From Candidatus Tepidiaquacella proteinivora (GTDB lineage: Bacteria > Bacteroidota > Ignavibacteria > Tepidaquicellales > Tepidaquicellaceae), in assembly GCA_013348845.1 (NCBI GenBank), contig CP054675.1, forward strand, positions 682,001-746,000: a stretch of 64,000 nucleotides of DNA. Direction: 5' to 3'. Below the pieces are notes generated by a model, which did not search any database, was not told the DNA's origin, and saw only the letters and a program-made list of their open reading frames with translations. Shown piece after piece: positions 18,482-28,793 of this stretch (its first letter is position 1; every line of letters begins with the position of its first letter). The position numbers were made by a program, and so were the translations under genes.

Positions 18482-20953
18482 TTATTTAAGAAATATAAGT
18501 TTTTTAATATCAGTGAACTCATTTGCCTGAATTCGGTAGAAATAAATACCACTTGATAAGTTAAGGTTTTTCATATCAAGTACATATTTATATCTACCTG
18601 CTGATTGATATTCATTTAAAAGAATTGAAACTTCTCTGCCAACTAAATCATATAAAATCAATTTTACAGAAGAGTTTTCTTTTAAATCATAATTAATCAC
18701 AGTGGATGGATTAAAAGGATTTGGATAGTTTTGATACAACTCATATTTATCAGGTATTTCATTACCTATCTGTGTAATACCAACAGCGGGCGTCCATCGT
18801 GCAGTCTGGACGATGGGATTATAAATAGGGATTGTTACAACAGTATCAATTCCGGTGCTATCAGGTGAAGTATATGAATTATTACCGGCACCTGTCCATC
18901 CTCTGAACTGATAAAGAACATTGTTATACATATAGAATCTGGAATATACTCCAAAGGTACCATTCTGAGCGGAGTCAATAAAAGTATTATTTCCGAATGC
19001 ATTACCAATAGAGGAAACAACTACAATTTTATATTGTATTTTGTAATATGCGGTCAGAAAAATATTACCATTAACAGTAACATTATGAGCGGTATCTCCA
19101 AAGTCAGACCAATATTGAAAGACAAATTTTGAACCACCTGCAATCTTTGGACTTATTGCTTCAACATTCATAACAGTATTATTAGGAACAATAAATTGTT
19201 GTCTTGTATTATATTGAACTCCGTTAACCTTGAAATCAACAACCGGTTCCCGATTTGTTCCAACTGACAGAACTGATAAATTAGCATAAATCTCAATTTC
19301 CCGTTTATGTACAGGGGTACCATTTTTACCAGCGCCGGAAATTGTTAATTTATAAAGGCGTGTTGTAATTACACCGTTGGCTTTTACTTTTAAATATGTA
19401 GAATCAGGAAAATTTGTAATTGAATCTTTTCCGTTTAGAAAAGTTAAACTAATTGAACCTGTAAGTGGTAATGAATCTAAGGTAGCAGTGAATTTAACTC
19501 TGTCATTAAAAGGACCCTTAATACCAGGAACTTTAATAAGGATAATAGCACTATCATTATTATTCAAAGAAATGGTATTTGGATTGGTAATTAAACCAAA
19601 GTCAGGATAATACCCGACATAACTACCAAGATTATTGTCTCTGCCATCCATCCAGACATGCCAGCAGGAATTGCCGGTAGGATTATTGCCGATGTAATCT
19701 CCAATATATTTAGCATCACCGGAGCCACCGACGGCCATGTTGTTAGGATTAAAAGGAGCATTTGAAATAGGTTGATTGGGAGCAAAAGAGACCCCACCAT
19801 TAGTAGAAACAGCACCATACAACATAGTCATAATATTAGAAGCAGTATCAATTCTGGAATCATACCAGCTTACAAAAACTCTGCCAGATTTATCTACTGA
19901 TATTGCAGGCATCCATTGGTCAGTGGTTGTATTGTCATCGTTTACTTTAACAGGTGCAGCCCAGGTGACACCATAGTCAGTAGAACGAACAAGATAAATA
20001 TTTGCTTTATCTGCACCAATATTCGGATTAGCAGCATAGACAACATATACATTTCCCCTTGTAGAAGTGTAACTATTATCAACTGCCATTCTGGGGAAGT
20101 TATCTGTTCTAATACAATTTTTAACTGTATATCTTCCGTAACAAATAGTACCCGGACCGATAAAATAAGGAGTTGCTAAAACATAAGCGCCAAAAGTCTG
20201 CCCACCGTTTGTAGATCTGTAAACAGCAATATAACCACCCATCGCACAGGCAAAATACACACTACCGCCCGGAATACTCCCATTTGGACCAACTGCAATA
20301 TATGCACCCTGGTCACCGGCAAGTGTAATAGGAGAAGACCAGGTATTACCACCATCACTGCTCCTGATAAACCGCATTCCGGAAGTGCCAAACTGACGCC
20401 AGCCTGCATACAAATAATTGGAATAAGGACCAGCAGTCTGGTCTGCAGTAATCCATTCCTTATCAGCAAGCCCGACAGTTGTAGAAAACATACTTACTGG
20501 TGAAGACCAATTTAAACCCTTATTTGTTGATTTAACCATTGCCAGCCCATAAATAGAACCGTTCTGATACAGAGTTGTATAATATACATTTCCTAAACTA
20601 TCATAAGCAAGAACCGGATCTCCGAGAACACCATACCCCGGAAATGATGGAGTATTTTTTATCCAGTTGAAACCATCTATTGTATAATACAAATTATTAA
20701 TATTAAAAGCACAAACTGCATTAAGAGGATCATTGGGATTAGTAACTATATATGGTTCTCCATAATCAATACCAAGAAATAAATTATCAAATCCATTAAT
20801 AATTTTAGGTGTTGAAGTAATACCATCAGGACTATATTGATAACCTGGTGGTGGAATAACAACCGATTTGAGTTTACTATAATCGGGTAAATCTACCTGA
20901 GCAAAAATCAGACACGGTAAAAGAATAAGAATAAAAGAATAAATATATTTCAT
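18482..20953 (-). CDS. Large T9SS-exported BNR/sialidase-like propeller protein
   Basis: This is an 823-residue protein with a signal peptide (MKYIYSFILILLPCLIFAQ). A region of about residues 50-440 has several Asp-box motifs (STNKGLNWSSPV, RSSDGGNTWSSPI, RSTNGGQTF, RSTDYGVTWAAPV, STNGGVSF), the fold of exo-sialidases and related six-bladed propellers. The Arg triad of true sialidases could not be identified, so catalysis is unsupported. Beta-rich Ig-like segments and a repeat-like YYKIQYKIVVVSS region follow. The C-terminus is a type A T9SS sorting domain (YQNYPNPFNPSTVI ... SGIYFYRIQANEF). It is likely surface-attached or secreted and transcribed alone. Confidence 0.85.
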   Translation of the reverse strand: MKYIYSFILILLPCLIFAQVDLPDYSKLKSVVIPPPGYQYSPDGITSTPKIINGFDNLFLGIDYGEPYIVTNPNDPLNAVCAFNINNLYYTIDGFNWIKNTPSFPGYGVLGDPVLAYDSLGNVYYTTLYQNGSIYGLAMVKSTNKGLNWSSPVSMFSTTVGLADKEWITADQTAGPYSNYLYAGWRQFGTSGMRFIRSSDGGNTWSSPITLAGDQGAYIAVGPNGSIPGGSVYFACAMGGYIAVYRSTNGGQTFGAYVLATPYFIGPGTICYGRYTVKNCIRTDNFPRMAVDNSYTSTRGNVYVVYAANPNIGADKANIYLVRSTDYGVTWAAPVKVNDDNTTTDQWMPAISVDKSGRVFVSWYDSRIDTASNIMTMLYGAVSTNGGVSFAPNQPISNAPFNPNNMAVGGSGDAKYIGDYIGNNPTGNSCWHVWMDGRDNNLGSYVGYYPDFGLITNPNTISLNNNDSAIILIKVPGIKGPFNDRVKFTATLDSLPLTGSISLTFLNGKDSITNFPDSTYLKVKANGVITTRLYKLTISGAGKNGTPVHKREIEIYANLSVLSVGTNREPVVDFKVNGVQYNTRQQFIVPNNTVMNVEAISPKIAGGSKFVFQYWSDFGDTAHNVTVNGNIFLTAYYKIQYKIVVVSSIGNAFGNNTFIDSAQNGTFGVYSRFYMYNNVLYQFRGWTGAGNNSYTSPDSTGIDTVVTIPIYNPIVQTARWTPAVGITQIGNEIPDKYELYQNYPNPFNPSTVINYDLKENSSVKLILYDLVGREVSILLNEYQSAGRYKYVLDMKNLNLSSGIYFYRIQANEFTDIKKLIFLK

Positions 20954-21114
20954 TATTAAAAATTAGTTTATAATAATTGCGTAAATTAAGCAATTTAAAA
21001 TTAAAAATCTGTCTTAATATAAAATCAGTATATTATCTTAATTCAGTTTTTTTTAATTAAAAAATTCTTAAATTCTTTTTCTAATAACAGAAATCAAAAA
21101 TTTAATTTAATTAA

Positions 21115-21375
21115 ATGAATGCAGTTTTTTTAGTTTTAGGTTTATTCATTCCAAGAATTACATTATTAATATTCTGGTTATTTGTAGGACTTCCCCAAAA
21201 TTCGGTACCATTTATAGGGGATTTATTGCTTGCGATATTTTTCCCGAGAGTATTGATTATAATTTATATTGTTGAAAATCTTGGTGTGGCATCCCCATGG
21301 TTTTGGATTCACCTTGTAGTTGCACTAATTCTTTACTTCTGGGCAGGAAAAAAAGTCAGGAAAGCAACAAGATAA
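21115..21375 (+). CDS. Small membrane protein, unknown
   Basis: This is an 86-residue, strongly hydrophobic protein with two or three transmembrane segments (about residues 3-26, 33-52 and 58-78). It has a basic C-terminal tail (GKKVRKATR), so the C-terminus is probably cytoplasmic. The conserved-looking motif GDLLLAIFFPR links the first two segments. No family is recognised. It lies alone, 149 bp ahead of ftsY on the same strand. The codon pattern and clean start support a real gene. Confidence 0.65.
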   Translation: MNAVFLVLGLFIPRITLLIFWLFVGLPQNSVPFIGDLLLAIFFPRVLIIIYIVENLGVASPWFWIHLVVALILYFWAGKKVRKATR

Positions 21376-21524
21376 ACTCTTGAGAAAAATACAGTATCAT
21401 ATCTTATTTTTGTAAACCAGATTTTATACTTACTGCTTATAAACAGAAATTTTCATTATATATTTTAGATTGAATTTTCAAAGATTGCTAAAAACAGTAT
21501 TTTTAAAAAAATAATTTTCTTTAA

Positions 21525-22472
21525 ATGTCATTTTTAGGATTAATAAATTTTAATAAACTAAAAGAAGGATTATCAAAAACAAAAAGTAACCTGCTTGGTA
21601 AAGTCAACAGACTAATCAAGGCTAAAAAAAAGTTAGACGATGAATTCATACAGGAATTAGAGGAAATTTTCCTTCTTTCAGATATGGGATACGACACAGC
21701 AGAAAAAATAATACAAAATATAAAGGAAACTGTTAAAAATCAGAAATACGAAACAGAAGAAGAATTATATAATATAATTGAGACAGAAATAAAAAAAATA
21801 TTTACAGAATCAACATCATCATTTAAGACCTTCGATTCAGATATAAAAAAGCAACCTTATGTAATTATGATTGTTGGAGTAAATGGGGTTGGTAAAACCA
21901 CTTCAATAGGTAAACTTGCATATAATTTTAAAAAGGTAGGTAAATCAGTTTTAATTGGTTCTGCTGATACATACAGAGCAGCAGCAAATGAACAATTAGA
22001 AATCTGGGCACAAAGAGCAGGTGTAGATATTGTTTCTAATCCGAATACCAAAGACCCAGCATCAGTTGCTTTTGAGACTTTAAAAAAGGCAGTTGCACAA
22101 AACATAGATATAGTAATAATTGACACAGCAGGCAGATTACATAATAAAGCACACTTAATGGAGGAATTGAAGAAAGTAAAAAGAGTTATGCAGAAAGTAA
22201 TACCGGATACCCCTGATGAAATATTTCTTGTGATTGATGCAACAACTGGTCAAAATGGATTAAATCAAGCAAAAGAATTTGAAAAAGCATTGGAAAAAAT
22301 AACGGGAATAATATTAACAAAACTTGACGGCACAGCAAAAGGCGGGATAGTATTAAAAATCTGTAATGAGTTGAAAATTCCTGTCAGATTTGTAGGAGTT
22401 GGAGAAAAAATTGATGACTTACAACTGTTCAATACTGATTCATTTATAAAAGCATTATTTGCTGATGAATAA
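21525..22472 (+). CDS. ftsY: Signal recognition particle receptor FtsY
   Basis: This is a 315-residue SRP GTPase that docks ribosome-SRP complexes at the inner membrane. A short N-terminal helical bundle is followed by G1 GVNGVGKTT (near residue 118), the insertion-box DTYRAAANEQLEIWA, G3 DTAGRLHNK, G4 TKLDGTAKGG and the closing GVGEKIDDL motif. The acidic A-domain of E. coli FtsY is absent, as in many bacteria, leaving a compact form. Its end overlaps the mutL start by 8 bp. Confidence 0.96.
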   Translation: MSFLGLINFNKLKEGLSKTKSNLLGKVNRLIKAKKKLDDEFIQELEEIFLLSDMGYDTAEKIIQNIKETVKNQKYETEEELYNIIETEIKKIFTESTSSFKTFDSDIKKQPYVIMIVGVNGVGKTTSIGKLAYNFKKVGKSVLIGSADTYRAAANEQLEIWAQRAGVDIVSNPNTKDPASVAFETLKKAVAQNIDIVIIDTAGRLHNKAHLMEELKKVKRVMQKVIPDTPDEIFLVIDATTGQNGLNQAKEFEKALEKITGIILTKLDGTAKGGIVLKICNELKIPVRFVGVGEKIDDLQLFNTDSFIKALFADE

Positions 22473-24267
22473 AGGGAAAATTAAAATATTACCGGAAGCA
22501 GTTGCAAACAGAATTGCAGCCGGGGAAGTTGTTTCAAGACCTGAATCTGTTGTTAAAGAATTAATTGAGAATTCTATTGATGCATATGCTACCGAAATAA
22601 CTTTAATAATAAAGGAAGCAGGAAAATCATTAATTCAAGTGATAGATAATGGTATAGGAATGGAAAAGGAAGATGCAATTATATGCTTCCAAAGACACTC
22701 AACAAGTAAGATATTTGATTTTAATGATTTAGAAAATATAAAGACTCTTGGCTTCAGAGGTGAAGCATTAGCATCAATTTGTTCTGTATCACAAATAGAA
22801 CTGAAAACTAAAACAGAGAATTCAGAAATTGGTACTTATGTAAGAATAGAAGGAAATGACATAAAAGAAGTGTCTGAAATCTCAATGGAAAAGGGTACCA
22901 ATATTGCAGTAAAGAATTTGTTTTATAATACACCAGCGAGAAGAAATTTTCTTAAATCAAACCAAACAGAGTTTAAACATATCTACGATACTTTTATAAG
23001 GTTTGCAATATCCTATCCCGAAATACATTTTATATTTTATAACAATGAATCAATTATTTTTGACCTGAAACCATCTGACATAATGGAGCGATTGTCGGAA
23101 ATCTTTACGGAAGAAGAAATAAATAATTTAATCCCTGTAGAAAATTTTAATCCGATAATTTCTCTTTCCGGTTATATATCTAAACCAAGTTTTGTAAAAA
23201 AAACGAGAGATAATCAATTTATATTCCTGAACAGAAGGTATATTATAAATAAAAACATAAATTACGCTATATATAACTCTTATGAACATTTAATTGAGAA
23301 AGGCAATTATCCGTCATATTTTATATTTATCGATATTGATCCAACAAAGGTAGATGTAAATGTTCATCCGTCAAAACTTGAAGTAAAATTTGAAGAGGAA
23401 TCCGCAATATTTAATTTTGTAAGAACCGCTGTAAAAAATGCATTAAAAGAGCAGGATTTAATTTTTGATATCGGATTTGACAATAAAGTTGATACAGCAG
23501 AAAAAACTGATAAAATCATACACAGAATACCGGACAGAAAAACCAATTTACAAAAGAGATTCAGGATTATAGATTTTGAGGAAGAAACGACAAGCAATAA
23601 AGAACCATTCGAAGTGAGTTTTGATAATGAAACAGAAACTCAGATCAGTGCTGATGAACAATCAAAAATATTTGAACATAAAAATAAGACAGAGGCTGAA
23701 CAATTTACAGTCTGGCAGTTACATAATAAATATATTGTTTGCCAGACTGAAACCGGATTAATGATAATAGACCAGCATGCAGCTCACGAGAGAATATTAT
23801 ATGAGAAAGCTTATGAAATGCTAAATAGTAAAGCCTCATTTTCCCAACAACTATTAATACCAATAAAGATAAAACTCTCAAAAATTGATTATCAAATAGC
23901 ACTATTCCTAAAAGATGAATTAAAAAATCTTGGATTTAATTTTAGTATAATTGATAATGAAACTTTAGAATTACATGGGGTACCATCTGATGTTAAAACA
24001 GGGGAAGAAAATAAAATACTACAGGAACTGATAGAACAATATAAAGAATACGAATTAAAATTAAATCTTGAAAAAAGAGATAACCTTGCAAAATCATTTG
24101 CATGCAAGGGGGCGATTAAATCAGGTGATAAGTTATCACAACAAGAGATGTTAAATCTTATTGATTCATTATTCTCAACATCAACACCTTATGTATGCCC
24201 ACATGGCAGACCTACAATATTAAGAATAAATATAGAGGAAATTGATAAGCGGTTTAACCGTACTTAA
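22465..24267 (+). CDS. mutL: DNA mismatch repair protein MutL (endonuclease type)
   Basis: This is a GHKL ATPase of mismatch repair, 600 residues from the ATG at 22465. A TTG two codons earlier is possible, but the ATG gives the usual short lead to ILPEAVANRIAAGEVV. ATPase motifs are KELIENSIDA, DNGIGM, TLGFRGEAL and the KVDVNVHPSK loop. The C-terminal domain has the nicking endonuclease motif DQHAAHERILYE, plus ACKGAIKSGDKL and CPHGRPT, so this MutL should cut DNA itself, as in organisms lacking MutH. It overlaps ftsY by 8 bp, and its 3' end overlaps the convergent aldehyde dehydrogenase gene by 14 bp. Confidence 0.96.
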   Translation: MNKGKIKILPEAVANRIAAGEVVSRPESVVKELIENSIDAYATEITLIIKEAGKSLIQVIDNGIGMEKEDAIICFQRHSTSKIFDFNDLENIKTLGFRGEALASICSVSQIELKTKTENSEIGTYVRIEGNDIKEVSEISMEKGTNIAVKNLFYNTPARRNFLKSNQTEFKHIYDTFIRFAISYPEIHFIFYNNESIIFDLKPSDIMERLSEIFTEEEINNLIPVENFNPIISLSGYISKPSFVKKTRDNQFIFLNRRYIINKNINYAIYNSYEHLIEKGNYPSYFIFIDIDPTKVDVNVHPSKLEVKFEEESAIFNFVRTAVKNALKEQDLIFDIGFDNKVDTAEKTDKIIHRIPDRKTNLQKRFRIIDFEEETTSNKEPFEVSFDNETETQISADEQSKIFEHKNKTEAEQFTVWQLHNKYIVCQTETGLMIIDQHAAHERILYEKAYEMLNSKASFSQQLLIPIKIKLSKIDYQIALFLKDELKNLGFNFSIIDNETLELHGVPSDVKTGEENKILQELIEQYKEYELKLNLEKRDNLAKSFACKGAIKSGDKLSQQEMLNLIDSLFSTSTPYVCPHGRPTILRINIEEIDKRFNRT

Positions 24268-25645
24268 TATTTTCGTATGTAATTTTCTTTGGTTGTGTGT
24301 ACAATTTTAATGATTCCATACTGCCGGAGTATCCTAATCCAGATTCTCTGAAACCGACGTAAGGTGTACCCTTTACACCTGTAACAGGTCTATTTATACT
24401 AACCATACCACATTCAATTTTTGAAGCAATATCATAACTTTTCTTTAAACTCTGTGACCAGATAGATACACCCAATCCAAACGGTGAGCGATTTATTTTT
24501 TCAATGACATCATCGAGAGAGAACATCCTTTGGATACTAATAACAGGACCGAAAGTTTCTTCAGTTATCAAATCGTGCTTTTCACTAACATCGATAACAA
24601 CGGTTGGATTTAAATAATAACCTTTAGTTTCCGGTTTTGTTCCACCGAATACTATTTTAGCACCTTTTCTTCTTGCTTCTTCAATCTGAGCAAAAACCCG
24701 CGCCCTTAATGCTTCAGTAGCAAGCGGACCAATATCTACATTTGAAAATGGATCTCCGACTTTAATTTTCTTAACTAAATTAACGACATTATTAACAAAT
24801 TTATCAAAAATACTTGCATCAAGATAAATCCGTTCAACTGAATTATTATCCTGTCCACAGTTTTTTAATGAATATTCAACTGCGAATTTAGCTGCTTTCT
24901 CAATATTGGCATCTTTTAATACTATCATAGCATCCTTACCTTGAATTTCCATCAAAACTCTATGGAATTTGCTGGCAATAGTACTATTGATTTTTCTGGC
25001 AGTTTCTCTGTCTCCAATATAGGTTACCATATTAATATCTGTAGATAATAAATAGTCTGAAACCTCCTCACCTCCCTGTACTAAATTTATAACGCCCTTC
25101 GGAAGAACACGGTTAATAATTTCAAATAATGTTTTACCAGCAAGCGGAGTAACTTCTGACGGTTTATAAACAATAGTATTTCCAGCAATAATAGCGCTGA
25201 CAATTAATTTAATTGATGTTAAAATTGGATAATTGAAAGCAGAATATGCTGCAACAATTCCAATCGGAGCCCTGATCACTTCTGTAACGGAGAGTTTATC
25301 TTTATGAATTTTTGGTTTTAATGCTTCTTCAGCATAATTCATAATTTCTAAAATGAAATTGACAGAGTCATCTATTTCTGCCTGTGCCATTTTGATTGGC
25401 TTCCCCATTTCAAGTGTAATCAAATTTGCTAATTCATCTTTCGCTAATCTTAATTCCTTAATTATTTTATTAATGTATTGAAATCTGTACTTTAACTGCA
25501 TACAACCCCATGTCTTTAATGCTTTCCGGGCTAATTTAACACCTGATGATATTTCACCTGGTGATGAACATTTTATTTTCTGGAACATCTCCCCTTTTGC
25601 CGGATTGATATCCATTACGAATTTTTGTTTCATCATTATAACCAT
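24254..25645 (-). CDS. Aldehyde dehydrogenase family protein lacking the catalytic cysteine
   Basis: This is a 463-residue ALDH-fold protein. The NAD-binding half is intact (SAFNYP, YKPSE, general-base-type Glu233 in MEIQGKD), as is ETFGPV later. In place of GQxC, however, it has GQDNN: the residue 34 past Glu233, where the nucleophilic Cys should be, is Asn267. The only nearby cysteine is Cys263, four residues earlier. It is therefore probably not a normal aldehyde dehydrogenase. Several ATGs (25645, 25636, 25633) could start it. It is the last gene of the anmK-SDR-epimerase operon, so a role linked to sugar or polyol turnover is a guess. Confidence 0.85.
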   Translation of the reverse strand: MVIMMKQKFVMDINPAKGEMFQKIKCSSPGEISSGVKLARKALKTWGCMQLKYRFQYINKIIKELRLAKDELANLITLEMGKPIKMAQAEIDDSVNFILEIMNYAEEALKPKIHKDKLSVTEVIRAPIGIVAAYSAFNYPILTSIKLIVSAIIAGNTIVYKPSEVTPLAGKTLFEIINRVLPKGVINLVQGGEEVSDYLLSTDINMVTYIGDRETARKINSTIASKFHRVLMEIQGKDAMIVLKDANIEKAAKFAVEYSLKNCGQDNNSVERIYLDASIFDKFVNNVVNLVKKIKVGDPFSNVDIGPLATEALRARVFAQIEEARRKGAKIVFGGTKPETKGYYLNPTVVIDVSEKHDLITEETFGPVISIQRMFSLDDVIEKINRSPFGLGVSIWSQSLKKSYDIASKIECGMVSINRPVTGVKGTPYVGFRESGLGYSGSMESLKLYTQPKKITYENIKYG

Positions 25646-25656
25646 AGCACTATTAT

Positions 25657-26709
25657 TTATAATATTTTTTTAAATAGTTTTAAAATTCCTTGTTTCCATG
25701 CGATTCTGTGAGTTACTCCTGAACCCTGTTGAATATTTTGTTTATTATCAAGATACCATTGATAAGACCTTATGAGCGCTTGCTTATTTGAATATTTAGG
25801 CTGCCAGCCTAATTGTTTTTCCGCTTTTTCAATTGAGACGAAAGAATCAGTATCAGCAGTACCATAAATCCATTTATATAGAGGTGATAAATTCAGGATT
25901 TCAAAAAATCTTAAAACCGGTTTAATGAGCCAGGACGGCGTTCTTAATATTTTTGAACCTGATTTTGCATATTCACAAAGTGCTCCTACATCTTCTTCAA
26001 CTGTGGTAAATTCTTTTGCACCAAGGTTAAATGTATCGTTTATAACATCCTTTGGTAATTTAGAAACCAAAAAAATTGCATCCACTAAATCCTCAACCTC
26101 AAACAATTGATAGCGATTTTTTCCATTTCCAATGATAGGGATTCTGCAACCCGACTCAACCCAATCATATAATATCTGAAAAACACCTAATCTTGCAGTC
26201 CCTATAAAACTTTTCGGTCTTAAAATTGAAATTATTAAACCTTTTTTCCTGTACTCTTCACAAATTTTTTCAGCTAAAATTTTACTTTTACCGTAAGGAC
26301 CAACCCCGACTCTTTCGTGATGTTCATATATCGGATGCACATCCGGGACACCATAAACAGCAGTTGAAGAAATAAAAATTAATCTATCAACATTGAATTT
26401 TAAACAACTCTCACAAACATTTCTCATACCATCAACATTGGTTTCAAAAATATCCTTTTTCTTCCATAAAGGTAAAGCAGCAGCACAATGAATAACAACA
26501 TCAGAACCTGCAATTATTTCATCCATTTGCTTGGGATCACGAACATCACCATAAATAGTATTGATTTCAGGATGATATTCTCCGGGTGGAAAAGGAGCAA
26601 TATCAAAAAATACAGAGTTTTTATACTCTGTCAATTCATTTATCCTTTGCCCCAAATGATAGCCAAGGAAACCTGCACCGCCAGTAACTATTACCTTCAT
26701 ATTCTCCAT
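25657..26709 (-). CDS. NAD-dependent epimerase/dehydratase (extended SDR)
   Basis: This is a 350-residue Rossmann-fold enzyme with the nucleotide-binding VTGGAGFLGYHL near residue 8, the SSTAVYG strand and the catalytic YGKSK motif near residue 145. It has the family-typical ILRPKSFIG and WQPKYSNKQAL ends. It probably acts on a nucleotide sugar or a sterol/polyol-like alcohol; the exact substrate cannot be read. ATG 26709 is taken as start (26700 is also possible). It lies 8 bp after the SDR gene and 11 bp before the dehydrogenase. Confidence 0.85.
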   Translation of the reverse strand: MENMKVIVTGGAGFLGYHLGQRINELTEYKNSVFFDIAPFPPGEYHPEINTIYGDVRDPKQMDEIIAGSDVVIHCAAALPLWKKKDIFETNVDGMRNVCESCLKFNVDRLIFISSTAVYGVPDVHPIYEHHERVGVGPYGKSKILAEKICEEYRKKGLIISILRPKSFIGTARLGVFQILYDWVESGCRIPIIGNGKNRYQLFEVEDLVDAIFLVSKLPKDVINDTFNLGAKEFTTVEEDVGALCEYAKSGSKILRTPSWLIKPVLRFFEILNLSPLYKWIYGTADTDSFVSIEKAEKQLGWQPKYSNKQALIRSYQWYLDNKQNIQQGSGVTHRIAWKQGILKLFKKIL

Positions 26710-26717
26710 TTTTAATT

Positions 26718-27437
26718 TTAATATAATTTAATTATACTTTCTTTAATTCTCTTTTTTCCTGTGATTAAATCAGAAATCAGATTTGCAATATCTATTGGGG
26801 GTATCCATTTCTTGTATTCATCACCCTGTGCCCATTTCCTATTTTCTTCTGTATCTATGATATAAGGAACTATTGTATTACACCTTATATTATAATCTTT
26901 CATTTCCTTTGAGATTGTATTCATTAAATGAATAATTGCAGATTTACCAAGTGAGTAAGCAAACCGCCCTTTTTCTGCCTTTAAACCAGCCATAGCGCCA
27001 ACAAAAATAATATTGCCATCTTTATTTTTAGACATATATTTCAAAACGGAATGAGTAAAATTAAAAGCAGTTATAAAATTTAGTTTAAAATATTTATTAA
27101 AGAACTCCGGTGGCATATCAATGATATTGCAGGGCGGATGAATACCACCGATTAGATTAATCAAGACATCGATTTTACCATTTTCAATAGTTGCTACATC
27201 AGAAACAAACTTTTCCACCTGTGTAAAATCATATGCATCACATTCAAGAGCATAAATTTTTCTTGTTTCTGCTTTTTCCTTTTGATTTGAGTTATGAAAA
27301 ATTGCGGAAAATTTCTGGACACTTAATACAGGTAAATATAATTTATAATTATTATACTCACTAAGATGATTAACAACCACCCTACCTAATGAACCGGTAC
27401 CACCAGTTACTATTATTATTTTTTCGTTATTTTGCAT
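26718..27437 (-). CDS. Short-chain dehydrogenase/reductase (classical SDR)
   Basis: This is a 239-residue SDR. Cofactor motif VTGGTGSLGRVV is near residue 10, NLIGG is the NxAG-like strand, and the catalytic Tyr-Lys pair is YSLGK near residue 163. The serine normally about 13 residues before the Tyr is replaced by the stretch FVGAMAG, which lacks an obvious Ser. The N-terminus of the loop may therefore use another residue. It overlaps anmK by 11 bp, so it is translationally coupled. The substrate is unknown. Confidence 0.85.
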   Translation of the reverse strand: MQNNEKIIIVTGGTGSLGRVVVNHLSEYNNYKLYLPVLSVQKFSAIFHNSNQKEKAETRKIYALECDAYDFTQVEKFVSDVATIENGKIDVLINLIGGIHPPCNIIDMPPEFFNKYFKLNFITAFNFTHSVLKYMSKNKDGNIIFVGAMAGLKAEKGRFAYSLGKSAIIHLMNTISKEMKDYNIRCNTIVPYIIDTEENRKWAQGDEYKKWIPPIDIANLISDLITGKKRIKESIIKLY

Positions 27438-28587
27438 AACAGATTTTACCTAATATTACATTATCTTTAGAACCTGTTACGGAAGGGATATTAGCAGGAT
27501 TTCTATTCATAGCTTCATTTGCTAAAATAGCAAAAAGAACAGCTTCTTTGTTAGACTCATTTATTCCATAAAAGTCAAATTTCTTTATTTTCTTTTCTCC
27601 AAAAAATTCTCTCAACAATTTCATCAAATATAAATTTTTCGAACCACCACCTGTTATGTAAACTTCATCGATGTTTTTATTAATAAAATTTTCTACATTA
27701 AATCTGATTCCGAAATAAGTATAATATGTAAGAGTATTTATAATATCTTCTCTTAAAAATTTCCTTTCATTTAGAATTCGCTGAAGTAACGGATAGTTAT
27801 AATGTTCTCTACCTGAAGATTTCGGGGGTTTTCTGTAAATAAATTTATCAGTTTTTCTCAATATGTCAAAAATTTCTCTATCAAACTTCCCCTTACTTGC
27901 AATTGTACCGTTAGTATCAAAATCTTTATTAAATAAAAGTTTCATAGATAAATCAATAAGAATATTACCGGGACCGGTATCGAATGCAACAATATCTTTC
28001 TTATTACAATTTTTATCTAAAAAAGTTATATTAGATATTCCACCAATATTGACAAGAAGTCTTGATTTATTTTTATCCCTGAATAATATATAATCAAGGA
28101 ATGGAACCAGTGGTGCACCATCCCCTCCCAACGCAATATCTGAATACCTGAATTCTCCGACGGTATCAATGCCAGTAATTGCAGCTATAACAGAAGGGTC
28201 TCCTAATTGAAGTGAAGATTTAGTTGAAATGCCGCACACTTTTTTATTGGAAGGATTGTGATAAACAGTTTGTCCATGAGAACCAATAAAATCTATATTC
28301 TTTACCGGAGCAGTTTTAATAAATTCCATAATTTTTTTTGCATAAAATCTTCCGAGAACAAAATTTAAAGAACAAATTTTTTCAACAGTGGAAGACGAAT
28401 TACTAAAACATTCAAAAACGAGATTTCTAATGCCTTCAGGATATTTATATTCCTGATATTTTAATACTTTAATCTCAGTAGAAATATCGAAACCTTTGAT
28501 TTTTACAAGAACCACATCAAGCGAGTCAACAGAAGTTCCAGAATTTATACCAATAACATACTTAAATTTGTCGCTACCCTTATTCAA
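27427..28587 (-). CDS. anmK: Anhydro-N-acetylmuramic acid kinase
   Basis: This is a 386-residue AnmK, which opens and phosphorylates 1,6-anhydro-MurNAc to MurNAc-6-phosphate in peptidoglycan recycling. Signature motifs are GINSGTSVDSLD at the start, GSHGQTVYH, the long FRYSDIALGGDGAPLVP loop carrying the catalytic Asp, NIGGISN and DTGPGN. Translation starts at TTG (28587), since an in-frame TAG lies upstream and no ATG precedes the first motif. It is the first gene of a four-gene operon and divergent from the partner-switching genes. A second MurNAc-related enzyme, NamZ, is at 42514. Confidence 0.94.
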   Translation of the reverse strand: MNKGSDKFKYVIGINSGTSVDSLDVVLVKIKGFDISTEIKVLKYQEYKYPEGIRNLVFECFSNSSSTVEKICSLNFVLGRFYAKKIMEFIKTAPVKNIDFIGSHGQTVYHNPSNKKVCGISTKSSLQLGDPSVIAAITGIDTVGEFRYSDIALGGDGAPLVPFLDYILFRDKNKSRLLVNIGGISNITFLDKNCNKKDIVAFDTGPGNILIDLSMKLLFNKDFDTNGTIASKGKFDREIFDILRKTDKFIYRKPPKSSGREHYNYPLLQRILNERKFLREDIINTLTYYTYFGIRFNVENFINKNIDEVYITGGGSKNLYLMKLLREFFGEKKIKKFDFYGINESNKEAVLFAILANEAMNRNPANIPSVTGSKDNVILGKICYAK

Positions 28588-28793
28588 TACAAAAAACTAT
28601 ATTATTAAAAAATTATACAAATATAAATTAATTAGTTTTGAATTTCTATGAATAAAGTGTAACAAAATACTAAAAAATATGGTATATATAATAAAATTTA
28701 CATATTTGTAATAAACTGAAATAATTTTAAAAATTTACATTTTTTTTGTATATAATTTTACTGATTTTACAGCAAAATAAATAAATACAAAAA

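Noticed and set aside
22459-22464. TTG start for MutL two codons before the ATG
   Set aside because: The ATG at 22465 gives the standard N-terminus; nothing supports the extra residues.
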